Shown here: piece by piece, positions 23,061 to 34,735 of the stretch
How positions within the stretch are numbered: position 1 is the stretch's first letter
Layout: each line of letters starts with the position of its first letter
DNA from: Hymenopus coronatus
Lineage: Eukaryota; Arthropoda; Insecta; Mantodea; Hymenopodidae
Length of the DNA stretch: 64,000 bases
Assembly: GCA_030762935.1 (NCBI GenBank)
Contig: CM060900.1
Coordinates: 395,942,132 to 396,006,131 of the forward strand
Direction of reading: 5' to 3'
Notes under the pieces: model-generated
Seen by the model: only the letters and a program-made list of their open reading frames with translations
The model's database searches: none
What the model was told of the DNA's origin: nothing
Translations under genes and position numbers: made by a program

Positions 23061-24447
23061 TGGAGCATTAATGGTCACCACACTTTTAGAGAAGTACTTT
23101 TCATAGCGTATGCTGTGTTTAACATTGAAAAAACTGCATTACAAACATCTCAAATGTGCTTTGACCAAAATATGTCTCTTAGAATCTCCAGTATTGTTTG
23201 TACATTTGCATGCTTAATTTAAAGATAGCATAGTTATAGACTCAATATTTTCAGGTTGAATTTTTACACCTTCATGGAATAAAAAATAAATTATATATGC
23301 ACATAGAGTGTACCCATACCCCTTCCTTTTATAAATGTGTACATTTTAAGAGCAATAATGTTTTACAGAGGAAATTTATACTTAGGCAAAAGTTTTTAAC
23401 ATTAGTAAACACGTTTTCTTGTACAGTATTTCATAAAAGTCATTTCTATCTTATAATTAGGTTTTTATAGTTTTGTTTAAAGATTATGCTTACGGTAATT
23501 ATTTCTATTATCAAAACTACCGAAGCCAAATTTAGTGTCAAATATTCTCATAGTCAAAGATAAATGGCATTAATAGTCTGTGTAGTGATGGAATTACTAT
23601 ATTCCTGCACCAACACAGGAAATCAGGAACTCTGCTGGTGATTATGATAATTATGATGAATACAATTAATAAAGAATCGGTGTAAAATGGAGCAGAACTT
23701 CCATAATATCCCAAAATATGCGCAGAAAAGCTCTATAGGGCAAAATACAGATTTTGAATCTCAAGGCGTGCAAAAATTCCACCTCCTTATTCTAAGGATT
23801 TGTGCAGCCCTATTGTGCCCTCCCATAAAAATGGTTGCCACGTTATGCTGTCACTTAATCTATGGATGTAGGCTTAGAGCTGGGGAAGGGGCTGGAAGGC
23901 GAAAGCGCGTGACATTTTCCACGGAAATCTTCTTAGACCTTGTGGGGTAGCTCATTTGCCGAACCCATTCCAAAATGATGGTGCAGGAAAAGAAAGGAAG
24001 GGGAAAAGGCTGCTGAAGCACTAACAAGTTGCGCTTATGGGTGGGCTTCTGAACGGAGGTCTAATTAACATAAATATACTCTGGAGACCAATCTCGAGCT
24101 TACCGTACTTTCTTACTGGCTCATATGCAAAGGTTATAGCAAACCGTATAATCAATAACGTAATCAAAGCTACATGAACAATTTCATGCTAACAGAATTG
24201 CATTTTTGTGGTAGAGCAAACATTCAGAAAGAGATTAAACCCATTCTTTACATTAACGTTATTGTATTCCTCTGTGTCATGAAATATACCTCCTCTATAT
24301 ATTCCTGAACTTGTTATTGTTTTCTTTTCAGTGACTGAGGTAAAGTGCTTGTAAAGGAATTATATAAATAGGCAAAATCCATTATGGAGATTTATTACAA
24401 GATATCTTTCCAAATCTGTAACAATTAAGCATTATTTTAAGGTTCAA
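23061..24447. other. AT-rich unannotated stretch
   Basis: No repeat match. The 87-codon frame at 23687-23950 has no recognisable domain. Confidence 0.4.
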
Positions 24448-24459
24448 TTGTATAAATAA

Positions 24460-24832
24460 GGGGGCGCCGTGGCTGAGTGGTTAGACCGCTTGCTTCCCAC
24501 CTAGGCGACCTGGGTTCTATCACAAAGGACCACATGTGGGATTTTTGGTGGGGAAACGGCGTTTGGGCGGGTTTTATCCGGATCAATCTGTGTCCCCTGC
24601 CACTCATTCCACCAATTGCTCCATCCTTTTCTGTCATCCATTTCAATTCAAGTTCATATCATCCACTTCTTCACGCTCATGCCTGGATATGGGCTGACCA
24701 CTCGTTCCAGGTTCAACTTTCTGTGGTTACGTGCCGTTGGCTACCCGACAGGCTTCTGCCCCTAGGCACCCGCTGGTAAGTCTTAGGGGATGTCAGTCCT
24801 ACCTACGAAGAGGGTAAGCTGACTTCGTAATG
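24460..24832 (+). mobile_element. SINE B copy 2, perfect TSD (reference copy)
   Basis: 373 bp flanked by exact TTGTATAAATAA at 24448-24459 and 24833-24844. The head GGCGCCGTGGCTGAGTGG resembles the 5' half of Ser/Leu-type tRNAs, with a box B remnant GGGTTCTATCAC. The body includes CACATGTGGGATTTTTGG, ATTCCACCAATTGCTCC and GATGTCAGTCCTACCTACG. Confidence 0.93.
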
Positions 24833-24844
24833 TTGTATAAATAA

Positions 24845-26126
24845 TACTGATTGAAGATCAGACCTAATCAAAGTTTAGGAAATGAACTGAGATCAGACAG
24901 GATTCCTGTTGTAAAAAGACCTCAGATCAATAGATCTAGCTTCAGCTTCGATTTGAGTTCCTAAAAGAACGTCTGGAAATATCAAAGGGTAGAATATCAC
25001 TATTCCCAACCAGCGGTTTCTATTCATTTTATACATATGTTGATCTTGCGTCATGATAGTTTCATAATGCATGCATAAAGACATTTGGTGTTGGAAGCAT
25101 ACGGAGAAAAGCATTGAGAAACATAGCCTTACATTTCATATGCAGAAACTCAAGTCTGCAATACTTCGAAGGAAACATTCAACTCCGTGATACTGGAGCG
25201 CGCTGAAAGTATTTGCTTCTAAGTTCTACTGATTTGATTTTCCCCCGTAGCAAATACAGGTCTTCGGAGATATGTAAACTGATTTCAGCCGGCTGATTCT
25301 CCAAATCCCACACCCCGCAGCCCGATAGGCTTTCTGTCCTTCCGTTACCACCCTTATCGCATAGTTACTAACTTCAGTAGTCCACTTTCATTTGCGAAAA
25401 TGGGATGGGTTATCCTTAGAGCAACATACATTTGAAAATATTTTAACTGTAAATCGGATCGTACTAGTGTTCGTGAAGAGTTCATCCTAAAGTTGTTTTT
25501 TTTTTTGTAGTGTTTAGCGCCTGCTTGTGCTGCAATGGCACCGCAGGCGACATTCTGAAGTTCGCTGCGCAATTGCCTCCTTCCAGAACTTCAATTCATG
25601 ATATTCTGAATACATTTTAGACTACAGATTCAGTGCAAAACAAGAAGCATGTGCGAAGATTGTTTACTAAAGAAAAATTAAACAAAACGGGCCAAAGCCT
25701 GAACATTCGCCACGAAAAGCAATCACACATTGGAAGAACTTAAGCAAAACATAGAACCTACATACAAAACACTACACAGGTGTTAATGAACTACACCGAA
25801 ATAGCTTGCGAGATCATGCACGTGTATGATATAAGTAATTTGAGATCGGCGATGCATGGTCTCCGGATAAACATAACGCAGCTACATAGCGTTAAACGTG
25901 TGGGTATCAGGTGCTGGTGAGTCGGTGTTAAAGCAAAGCAGGTTGAAAAATGACTTAGAATGTCTTTAAAACTGCTGCCTGAGTATAGAAATATCGATTT
26001 TTAGCAGCTCATTACTAGCGTTCTCAAGATTTAATGTCGTAAGAATCTGTAAAAATCTCGATCTAATCACTTGAGAGTGCAATACTGAGAATTCATCAAC
26101 TACGTTCTTGAGTTATGTAACCTACT
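24845..26126. other. Unannotated stretch
   Basis: Nothing recognised on either strand. Confidence 0.4.
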
Positions 26127-26245
26127 CTGGAGGCGTTTTTTTAACTTCCCTGGCGGGTTATCACGTAACGCGGGAAGCTGCTATCCCAAACGTCATGAGT
26201 TCGATTCCTGTCATAGAGTAAATGTTTTTATTATTATTTTTTTTA
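26127..26245 (+). repeat. Solitary tRNA-like head
   Basis: TGGCGGGTTATCACG could be a box A region and GAGTTCGATTCC (26198-26209) is a good box B, followed by a T-rich ATT run. It lacks a convincing acceptor stem, so it is taken as a SINE head and not a tRNA gene. Confidence 0.5.
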
Positions 26246-27754
26246 TTCCTTACGAAGTGCTGCGATACATGGCGTACTGGCACTTCAGAAACTTACAGCC
26301 GTTACTTAGAAATTTCAATAAACAGGCCATATGTCTCCTATCTCAAATTACATATTTAAGTAATCTACATATTCTGCGAAAATATTTCGGTATAGTTCAT
26401 TAACACCCTGTATAGGCCGAGATAATCATGTTGATTCAATTGTATTTTCACGGTACAATGTTGTTTAGCTGCAAAAGAACGACCTTTCCAGCATTTACTA
26501 TGAGGTAAGTGTTGATTTTGTTATATTGAATGTACAGGTTTACAGGAATACAGATTTAAGAAGCGAATACATGCAACATGTCATGCTCCCCAGACACAAA
26601 ACCCCGTGCGGGTGGTCAGGATTTACACCGAACACCCTGTACAAGATGCTGGAGGAAAACAATTACATCCAAAATAAGTTATTATTCATAATAAATGTTG
26701 AGAATTACAATTCCTTCAGATTCAAAGCTACTTACTTTCAATCCTATTAGGTGTGTTTACAAAAGCAGCAGAGTTAGGAGAAAATTAGACCTAAAAAACT
26801 CGACGGTTCAAATTTGCAGGTGGATACCATAATAGTTAGAGCCACAGTGTAAAACGAACTTTCTTTAGATTCCAGCTGCAAACCTAAATATTTCACTAAA
26901 CATTTTTGGTTAGGCTTTAATCGGTGTGCATCCCGGATACTTTAACCAAACATGGTTTTGCAATTAGAATTGCTACATATATTTCTACTATTTTATCTAC
27001 ATTCTAGGCTAAATTTTCCACGTTTTCTGTTGGTGTTTAACAATAATGCTAACGTTGGATAAACAATTTCCTATACTAATATTAAAAATTTACCATGAGT
27101 TCATTAGGCAGCATTTTATACATGTCAATTTATCGTTTCTATCAAATATAACTAACTATAACTAGACAGACGAAGCGCATTAACGTGTGCTTTGTTCTAT
27201 TGGAGTGAACAGACGCCTAATGCCATTTACAAATCTATCTGTTAGCACAAAACAATTGCTATCGAAAATCTGATGCTCTCTTGTTTACCAGAACCGGTTA
27301 TTCATAAACGACGAGCCTCTCTAAAATTAGTACTAGTTTAGTAGTCATTGCTCAACAAATGTATTACAGTTTCAATGATTTTCATTACAGATAGTACCAA
27401 TAAAACACGTGAATTTGATTCGTTCACATGCCTTTCTGTACCCTTTGTCGTTCATTAATGGGTATACAAATTATGCTTAATTTTTTATTTTCCTATCAAC
27501 TTTGCTTTAAAAAAGTAAACCTTTCCGAAAATAACTGCATTATTTTTTTATAAATAGAAGGGATAGTGATATTCAACTTTTTGGACTGGACGCTATTGGC
27601 TGGCCTTAAAATTTCACACGCTTTTCATGATATTACAAGAAACAACAGAAAATCGATAGGAATTTAAACTAAATCACAAAGTATTGATCAATTTGAATCA
27701 TTAAGACGTTATATCTCGGAAATGTTTCGTGTCATTATTTGAGATAAATTGTTT
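26246..27754. other. AT-rich unannotated stretch
   Basis: No gene. A splice-donor-like GAGGTAAGT lies at 26502-26510 with no supported exon beside it. Confidence 0.35.
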
Positions 27755-28117
27755 ATTATAAAGACATCTATAGTTTTTGTGTAGCAGGTTTCATCTATTC
27801 CTTAAACCTTACCTGCTATATAAGATCATATATCTACACTTTTTACCGAATAAACATAATTTCAAGAGCTATCCGCAGAAATTTAAAAACATACATTTTT
27901 GCCATGTTTTTTTTTTATATTTGTGTATCACATTTGTATGAACATAGATACGAAGCTTGGTATTTATCGGAAATTTTGTTTTTACTGATGCTGTTCACGC
28001 ACACACACCGACAGACATATGCCCTCCGACATGCATTTACGATTATATCTGCATAGCGAAGTTTTGGGTGGTATGAAATTCCTTCTCTACCTCCTACGTT
28101 TATGGTAGAGAAAGTAA
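27755..28117 (+). mobile_element. F element copy 4, 5'-deleted
   Basis: Blocks TTTTTGTGTAGCAGG, TACGAAGCTTGGTATTTA, a CA-rich patch, GAAGTTTTGGGTGG and the 3' end GTAGAGAAAGTAAAA (28101-28117). Shorter than the 46-kb copy through internal loss. Confidence 0.75.
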
Positions 28118-28534
28118 AAAGCTATATGATTTATATTCTTACAACCAAGATCGCATGCAATGACAACAATTTATATAACCTAAGGACATTGCAGAAAGGT
28201 AGTCTAGGGTGTGTAAAACCAGATATCAGTATTTCTTCCTTTCTTTCAAGAACCAACCAAATAAGAGGCTTATGTGTAACAATGATATAATTTTTCCCAT
28301 ACATGATTAATTAATACATATCTACGGTATCTCTCAGTAAATAGTGACCGGATGACTTTTATTTGCCGGTCTGTGCGATAACTGCTGATCTCCTGTGCTG
28401 CGAGCGCTCGGTAGAAATCGTGCATTTCCGATTTTATATATGGGTTCCTCTGCTACAAGTGAGACACACTCAGTGTAAGATTACACCTTGGAATAAATGT
28501 GTGTATTTATATATGTTCTTACTACAGAATGGTA
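28118..28534. other. Unannotated stretch
   Basis: Nothing recognised. Confidence 0.4.
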
Positions 28535-28546
28535 GTATATTAAAAA

Positions 28547-28827
28547 TTGAGTTTTATTTATGGTCGCTGTTTAACTACTTTGATTCTCAGCGACCCATTC
28601 TATATTGAGTGTGAGAGACAGCTTAATTTTTCTCAGAGGCCTCTTTATCAGGCTTCAGGTTCCTTCAAGTGCCATAAATCTACGACACGATTAACGGCTT
28701 TACTTCCCTTCTGAAGGAAGCGATGCTAAGATTTTTACGCCCGAAAAAAATACATCGCCGTCCGTCGCTTTGAACCCGTGACCGTGGTTATGAGGCTAGT
28801 ATGGTAACCACTACACACGGAGGGCGA
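28547..28827 (-). mobile_element. SINE A copy 6 (reverse)
   Basis: Reverse-strand body blocks CTCAGCGACCCATTCTATAT, CTTTACTTCCCTTCTGAAGG, TTACGCCCGAAAAA, a box B complement (GCTTTGAACCCGTGA) and a box A complement (GGTAACCACTACACACGGAG). Possible weak TSD GTATATTAAAAA (28535-28546) versus GTATATTCGAAA (28829-28840). Confidence 0.85.
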
Positions 28828-28840
28828 TGTATATTCGAAA

Positions 28841-29050
28841 CGTGAGCATGTGTATATCTTAAAAAGCTTTTAAAAATAAGAATTCGGGTGAAAAAGAGAC
28901 AAATTTGTGCGTAAATTTCCTGACAGACCACGTCCAAGTACCGGTCCAGGAGGCTCAGAGTTTCGTCTGAGACTGGCATTCAAGAGGCCATAGGATGGAT
29001 TTCTGCGACTGACCTACGTGACCCTTTGGTTTTTTGGGTTTTTTCCAAGA
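28841..29050. other. Unannotated spacer
   Basis: No match found elsewhere in the window. Confidence 0.35.
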
Positions 29051-29051
29051 G

Positions 29052-29418
29052 TCACCTAGGCAAACGCTCGGGAGGTTTCTTCATTCCCGTGAAATTCCTG
29101 TCCCTTCTTTTCCTCTTCATTTCATCCAACCGGCCTCTTTCAGGGTTGTAAGTGTCGGCGTGTACTGCGGTGGTGAGTGCGCTCTGGTAGAGCAGCTCTC
29201 GGCGGCGGAATAGCGCTGGAAGTCGTCTGTGGATCAAGAGAGTAAGGGCTTCTAGCGCTGCCACCTCGAGATTTTTTGTACGTGGATTTGTGAACCCGGA
29301 GAAAACCCGCTCCTGCGCCACTTTGTCCACTACAATCCTCACATGCGGTCGCTTGGGATTGAACTCGGGCCGCCTAGGTGAGAGGCGAGTAGTCTAACCA
29401 CTCGGCCACGTCGCAACC
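29052..29418 (-). mobile_element. SINE B-headed repeat with a different body
   Basis: 29272-29418 is the reverse complement of a SINE B head and early body (CCACTCGGCCACGTCGC, AACTCGGGCCGCCTAGGTG, CACTTTGTCCACTACAATCC). The rest, 29052-29271, does not match the SINE B body. A 96-codon reverse frame at 29052-29342 crosses the junction; it is rich in Arg and Leu and has no domain I recognise. It may be a second SINE subfamily sharing the head. Confidence 0.65.
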
Positions 29419-29589
29419 TGCGCCTCGAGATGTAGTACTGCTTGTAATATGTTACGGACCCTTCACAGTGGTTCTTTCGCCACCGTCCGGTTTCCGCCGC
29501 CTGCTTATATTACTCTCATCTCATCCTATCCTCCTGGGATCTGACGTACAATAAGCCAATGGCTACATTGTAGAATACGCTCCAGGCAT

Positions 29590-29605
29590 CACACACACAC
29601 ACACA

Positions 29606-29637
<32 letters not shown>
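29590..29637. repeat. CA dinucleotide microsatellite
   Basis: About 24 CA units with one TC interruption. Confidence 0.95.
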
Positions 29638-29638
<1 letters not shown>

Positions 29639-29659
29639 AGACACTATCATCCGTGTAGA

Positions 29660-30300
29660 AATACTATTTTCAACTTAGAAGATAGGTTTAATAGAAAGGT
29701 TTCTGTGAATAACAAGAAAAGCCAACGGAGCTGTCGCGTCCTTATTGAAGGAAAAGTTGACGAAATCGGTGCTGCCTTGGAACGTAGTCCTATTAAATGT
29801 TTGAAGCGTTTAGTACAGCAGACAGGAATTACGAGAGCATCAGCTCACAGTGCAACGAAACTACTCAAATTAAATCCCTACGTAATTCCAAAATCCCACA
29901 AATTACAGCCAACAGATTATAACAAAAGGCTTCGTTTCTGTAATGGGATGTTAGCAAAAGTCAGTACCAAGGAAAATATTCCTAGAAAAAGTTTCTTTTC
30001 CAATGAGGCATAGTTGCATCTACACTGCTCATGTGGCCTCGCATAGTATAAGGTATTGGTCATAAAAAAACTAGATATTGTTTATGAGGCTTCAGTGCAC
30101 GACGAAAATATAGAAGTGCGGTGTGCAATAGAAATAACTATTCGGCGTTTTTAAACAAACATTTAACAGTAATGGTTACTTGCGTCTAATTTTGGAACCA
30201 GTATTTGATGAACTAACCTACGAGGGACGTGTAACGGTGTATTACAATGTCTTGTGTTCGATTTCTATCGAGTGCTCCGGGAGTTGCCGCATCACATCCA
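29660..30300 (+). pseudogene. Tc1/mariner-like (DUF4817-type) transposase relic
   Basis: Pieces in order: IFNLEDRFNRKVSV, then VDEIGAALERSPIKCLKRL with VQQTGITRASAHSATKLLK (the two helix-turn-helix style segments of these transposases), LQPTDYNKRLRFCNGM, FFSNEA followed by a TAG at 30011-30013 where family members have a Trp codon (DEAWFHL), then VHDENIEVRCAIEITIRRF with another in-frame stop, and in a new frame GYLRLILEPVFDELTYEG. The expected QQDGATAH motif is not recognisable. Several stops, at least one frameshift and no N-terminus make it inactive. No terminal inverted repeats identified. Confidence 0.82.
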
Positions 30301-30800
30301 CAGGCCAGCGGGCAACAGTTATCCCGTCAACGTTCACTGAGAAGCACTGTATCATATCTTATATCCAAAGGGCAAAGGTAAACTTGAGAGTGCTGTCGCA
30401 TGGACAGGTTTGTGTTTAGCTCCTATCCCTTCCTGTCCCAGACCGTCATACAGCAGTGTGGTATTTAGTTGCAGAGACGCGTAAAACCGTAACCGTTCCT
30501 GTTTCACAAAAGTTACTGTCAAAGGTTTAACCATCATTCACTGTGCGACGAGCAATGTTTACAACACCCTTCCCATTGCCAGGCAACCTTTCTTTTCAAA
30601 TGTTGCACAATTTGGGTACCTCCGACGTAAAAAACCCACATTCACATTCTATTCATATTAAAAGTGAGGTGTGCATACATTTTGTATTAAGGAGCTAGTT
30701 TCCTATAAATGTTTAAAACTTGGTTTACCCTCGTCGGCAGGTGAATGCTGTGGTGGTTTTTCTTCTTCCAGATTTTTCTGTCCATAATTTCCTGTACCCA

Positions 30801-31334
30801 TCAGTACCTTGTCATCTGGTTCAGGGTTGTAGGACCATGCGGCGGTGTTCGGCAAGTTGCGGCTGAGCGGTGCCTTGCTGTCTGAAAGGTTTCTTTTGGA
30901 GGTCGTTCCTGGGGTCTACCGGTTAGTCTCTGCCCCCGATATACTTCAGAAGGGGCGTTCCCTATCAGTGCCACCGGGGGTTCTGGGGCTTGTGGTACTG
31001 CGCCGGGCGATGTAGGATGCGTTCTATCTGGAAACCTTAAGAGCCCTCATCCATGCTTGTGTTCGTCGTCAACCGGACATGGTCTCCCTACGGGTCTCTC
31101 CCCTCCCCGTGGCCACGAAGTCGCAAAGGGTCGCAAGGGTCTAAGTTCGTGCTCTGCCCCAGTGGTTGGGGCCTCATCCGTGTTAATGGTAATCCTAACG
31201 CCATATCGACTCCTATGCTCTTTGCTGTATTCTGTATTCGAACTTAAATTTTGCACAGTTTGTGTAGAATTTGAGATGCTTTCATCGGTATTTTTGGCAA
31301 CTGTACACAAGTCTTTCTGATGTATCTCCTTCAA
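30801..31334 (-). pseudogene. Unidentified coding relic, possible retroelement ORF1/5' region
   Basis: On the reverse strand one frame stays open from 31334 to 30801 except for a TGA at 31047-31049, about 177 codons. The peptide has an Asn/Ser/Thr-rich start and a Pro/Arg-rich end (RPLRPFATSWPRGG, then PDRTHPTSPGAVPQAPEPP). The DNA is far richer in GC than its flanks. I recognise no domain. It could be the gag-like part of a retrotransposon or a repeat open by chance. Confidence 0.4.
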
Positions 31335-31344
31335 GCAGCAGGTT

Positions 31345-31632
31345 CTAATTATTGTCAGCTTCCTGTTGTATGTTTAATTTATATACTGTTACCGTCTTCT
31401 CTTTATCTGCTTTGTTAACCGTCTTTGCACATCTCATTAATTCATCTCCTGAAGCTCTTCTTTCTTCTTCACTTCTTCTAATTTTGTCTTTTTTCATGTC
31501 GTTTTTGTGCCCTCTCCCCTTTTCCCAATTACCTCTCTTAGCAATGGCATTATGTCTGACCGTTTCATCCCCAAGTTGCTTGCTTTTAAAGGGGTCCAAG
31601 TTCGCTTTTGCTATATTTGAAAAAGAGTACAA
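31345..31632 (-). pseudogene. Unidentified Lys/Glu-rich reverse frame
   Basis: 95 codons, rich in charged residues, immediately upstream (in reverse orientation) of the 31334-30801 frame and in another frame. The charged, helix-friendly composition (KKDKIRRSEEERRASGDEL) suggests it may be the upstream part of the same decayed coding region. No domain recognised. Confidence 0.3.
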
Positions 31633-31659
31633 CTTGGAGGGTGTTTATTTCATTTAAGT

Positions 31660-32714
31660 GATCACTTTTAAACTTAAATAAGAATATTATTCTGGTTATA
31701 TAGAACAAAACGTCTTAACCCACTATTGCTAGTATGGAGCTTGTAAAAACACTCGCTTTACGTTTACAACTGGCTGGTATTTATTAATAATATAATTGTT
31801 ATTTTGTGGAGAATTAACTCGATTTCCCCATCTATCTGCTGCCGGCTGCTTCTGTTGTGAACTATGACATTTTTCTGAGGGTATGCGTGGGTGAATACGA
31901 TTATGGACCATGGTAATAAATTTAGGCAGAATATTTAAGGGATGCTAAAAATTATTCTGTTTGGAATAAGTTGCCGATCGTTTTAAAATATATAATAAAC
32001 TGTTTCTGAATCTAAGCACGAGAAACTATAACTGCGTTATATTAAGTCTGCTAATTTTCAGAATATCTTCTAGTTACCTGATATCCGGTTCAGACAATTG
32101 TATTTATATTTGTGTGGTTAATGTAACAATTCTGCATTTCCAAAAATTGAACATTTGGTTTGGCATTTTGTGGTCTAAAATGAGATGTAGACCTTTATAA
32201 AAAGAGCTAAGGAACAATGGGCATCTACTGATGAAGTAAGCACCGCGAATTTGGTACAGATATTCCTGAAACGCATTCCTGCAACAATTGAAGTCGTACA
32301 AAGCGCTGAACACTATGGTAGTTTGGCAAATGATGTACCTTTCTGACACTTTAAAATGTATTTTATTGTCCTTATCCCGCGCTTATGATTATTTTTATTG
32401 AACATTATGAGAACATTACAATACAGATGTATTACAATTATAATTATTGACATTGCACAAGTTAATATAAAGAGTTATATCAATTACCTATTATAATTAA
32501 CATAAGATTTTAAATAGCAATTTGATTGAACACAAACATAAGCATAAAATAAACATAAATAAGCAGCAAGAACAGAAAGCTGTCAAGGATTCATTATAAA
32601 GATATTAAATATGGGAATTAAGGATGTATACATAAAAGTTATTCATTGCACTTTACAACACAAGTTTCAGTTTAATCTTGGTTTTCCATAACTAACAATT
32701 AGTACAGATAAATA
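31660..32714. other. AT-rich unannotated stretch
   Basis: Nothing recognised. Confidence 0.4.
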
Positions 32715-32762
32715 ATAATAACAATAATAATTATGATAATAATTATAATAATAGTAAATATA
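32715..32762. repeat. AAT/ATTAT microsatellite, imperfect
   Basis: Interrupted AAT units next to SINE E copy 1. Confidence 0.85.
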
Positions 32763-32780
32763 GGAGTAAATCAGTAAGGA

Positions 32781-33102
32781 GGTCCTCTCCTTAGCACAGT
32801 GGTAGAGCAGCTGCTTACCAAGTGTGAGAGCTGGAATTCGATTCCCGGTACCGGCGTGGGGATTAATCCCCGCTGGGAGACCTGGTCTGGGGTGCACTCA
32901 GCCTCGTGAGGTCCCTGGGGGGGGGCAATTGAGGAGCTACTTGATGGAGAGGTAGTGACTTCAAGACATGAGGACCGCATTAACCGGCCGAGGCGCTGAC
33001 CGCGTCTCCAATACTACCCCATACATGACGTCTGTCATTGACCGAGATGGGGACGCAGCGGCCGGATGGTCCTTGTGAGCTGTCGTGCCATGGAGTTATT
33101 AT
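32781..33102 (+). mobile_element. SINE E copy 1, perfect TSD (reference copy)
   Basis: 322 bp bounded by exact AAATCAGTAAGGA at 32768-32780 and 33103-33115. The head has TTAGCACAGTGGTAGAGCAG (box A) and ATTCGATTCCCGG (box B). The body has GTGCACTCAGCCTCGTGAGG, ATTAACCGGCCGAGGCGCTG and GGACGCAGCGGCCGGATGG and ends TGTCGTGCCATGG. GC-rich compared with its flanks. Confidence 0.95.
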
Positions 33103-33115
33103 AAATCAGTAAGGA

Positions 33116-34023
33116 CAGGCATATTACATATTTTATAGATGTTCTTCTATTGTTGTGTAGAGGTGATGAGCTTAAGAACTGCTTGTATCTACTCTGGAGT
33201 CTTTCTTGATTTTTAACTGCTCACCCTCGGGGCTTTTGCACGCAAATTTTAAAGTAAAGAAAAACGCAATTAAAAGCTTCACAAATACGCTATTCCTTAC
33301 ATTGCATGTACTTCTCTTCACGCTGTATATTTCTTATAGCATGCGTAGCTAACTATCTAATGCAATCTAGAGACACTAAACTGAAATTCACAGTTTTTCG
33401 TTTTCGTCCTTCTAAATAAAAATGGTTGTGTGTATAGGTACATCCCTATGATGCACACACTTTTGCTTTCCAGCAGGTAGTGCATGGCAAATATCTTATT
33501 CTGGAGGGTTAAATAGTATCTACACTGTAATTCAATAGGCAGTTGGTAGAATGTGGTGAGTACAAAAATTGTTGTGGTGAACAATTACAGAAAGCTTACA
33601 GAAAGTAACATTTGTGCTATTTGGTTTAACCAAATAATTCTTTGACAGTTACTGGTGTTATTCAGACTATTTCGCGCTTTTCAAAAAGTAATGAAGTACC
33701 ATTTTACAAATAACTCTTACAAGTACGTAAGTTAAGAACGATGTGGTTTTACATTTTTTTAGCGTTTAAAGCCCCTTTTAACACATATGGCACCACAGGC
33801 GATTTTACATCATCTGATTCTTTAGTAATGTTCAAAGAAGAGACTGCTTTTCTGTTCTCAGCGTACATGTATTTCATACCTTTGCGCAATGATCTTTCAC
33901 TCCATATAATTACTTTCCTAATAATAACGTAAAGCGAAAAGTATATGTAACCCCTTTCAGTTACATATAAAATTGTAGCTCTACTTTAATTAGTAACTAT
34001 ATCAGCAATTTCAAGTAGAGCAT
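33116..34023. other. AT-rich unannotated stretch
   Basis: Nothing recognised. Confidence 0.4.
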
Positions 34024-34026
34024 CAG

Positions 34027-34370
34027 GACGGCCGTGGCAGAGTGGTTAGACCGATTGCCTCCCATTAGGTGGTCCCGGGTTCAATCCATGGTGGCCGCAT
34101 GTGGGATTTGTGGTGGACAAATTGGCCTGTGGACGGGTTTTCTCCTGGTCCTCCGGTTTCCTCTATCATGCTTCCACCATCATCACCTTTCCTATCATCC
34201 ATTTCGTCTACGTTTCATATCATCTACTCCCTCACGCTCACGTTCATTGGATTGATCACCCATCTTTCTGTGATCTAAGGCGTCTGCTACTCAACGGGCA
34301 TCTGATCCCAGATATTGGCTCGTAAGTCCTGGGAGGTGTAAGTCCTTCATATGATAGTGGTAAACAAGTG
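34027..34370 (+). mobile_element. SINE B copy 3
   Basis: Head GGCCGTGGCAGAGTGGTTAG with a good box B GGGTTCAATCC (34078-34088), then GCATGTGGGATTTGTGG and the shared body to GGAGGTGTAAGTCCTTCATA, then an A/G-rich tail (34370-34402). TSD not clear. Confidence 0.88.
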
Positions 34371-34402
34371 GAAAGAAACAGAAGACGAACAAGAAGAAGA
34401 GT

Positions 34403-34654
34403 ATATCCCACACGCATGTTAACAGCTTGAAATCAGGCCAGGTGATCGTACCGTAGCTTGGCGTTTATTAGCATTAAAAATATTGGAAATCAACTGTCTC
34501 CACGATATTCCGAAATAACTATTTATCGTAAACATTTTCAGAGCTACTGTCAACTGAGCTCCTGCTGTGCAAGACTGAATTGGACTCCAGCTCAGGATTA
34601 TTGACATACAAAACTGCTGCAAAGTAAACTTCCGGCATTTGATTGGCTTTTTGG
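34403..34654. other. Unannotated stretch
   Basis: Nothing recognised. Confidence 0.35.
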
Positions 34655-34656
34655 CA

Positions 34657-34687
<31 letters not shown>

Positions 34688-34735
34688 CATATTTATCATC
34701 CTCATCATCATTATCATCGTCATTATTATTATTAC
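34655..34735. repeat. ATT/ATC microsatellite
   Basis: ATT units with ATC and CTC interruptions. Confidence 0.9.

Noticed and set aside
26490..26520. Strong splice donor GAGGTAAGT with an acceptor-like CCAG just upstream
   Set aside because: It would define a 13-bp exon with no reading frame or flanking support.
31353..31657. Forward hydrophobic 101-codon frame
   Set aside because: It is the antisense of the charged reverse frame at 31345-31632, whose composition forces hydrophobic codons on the other strand.
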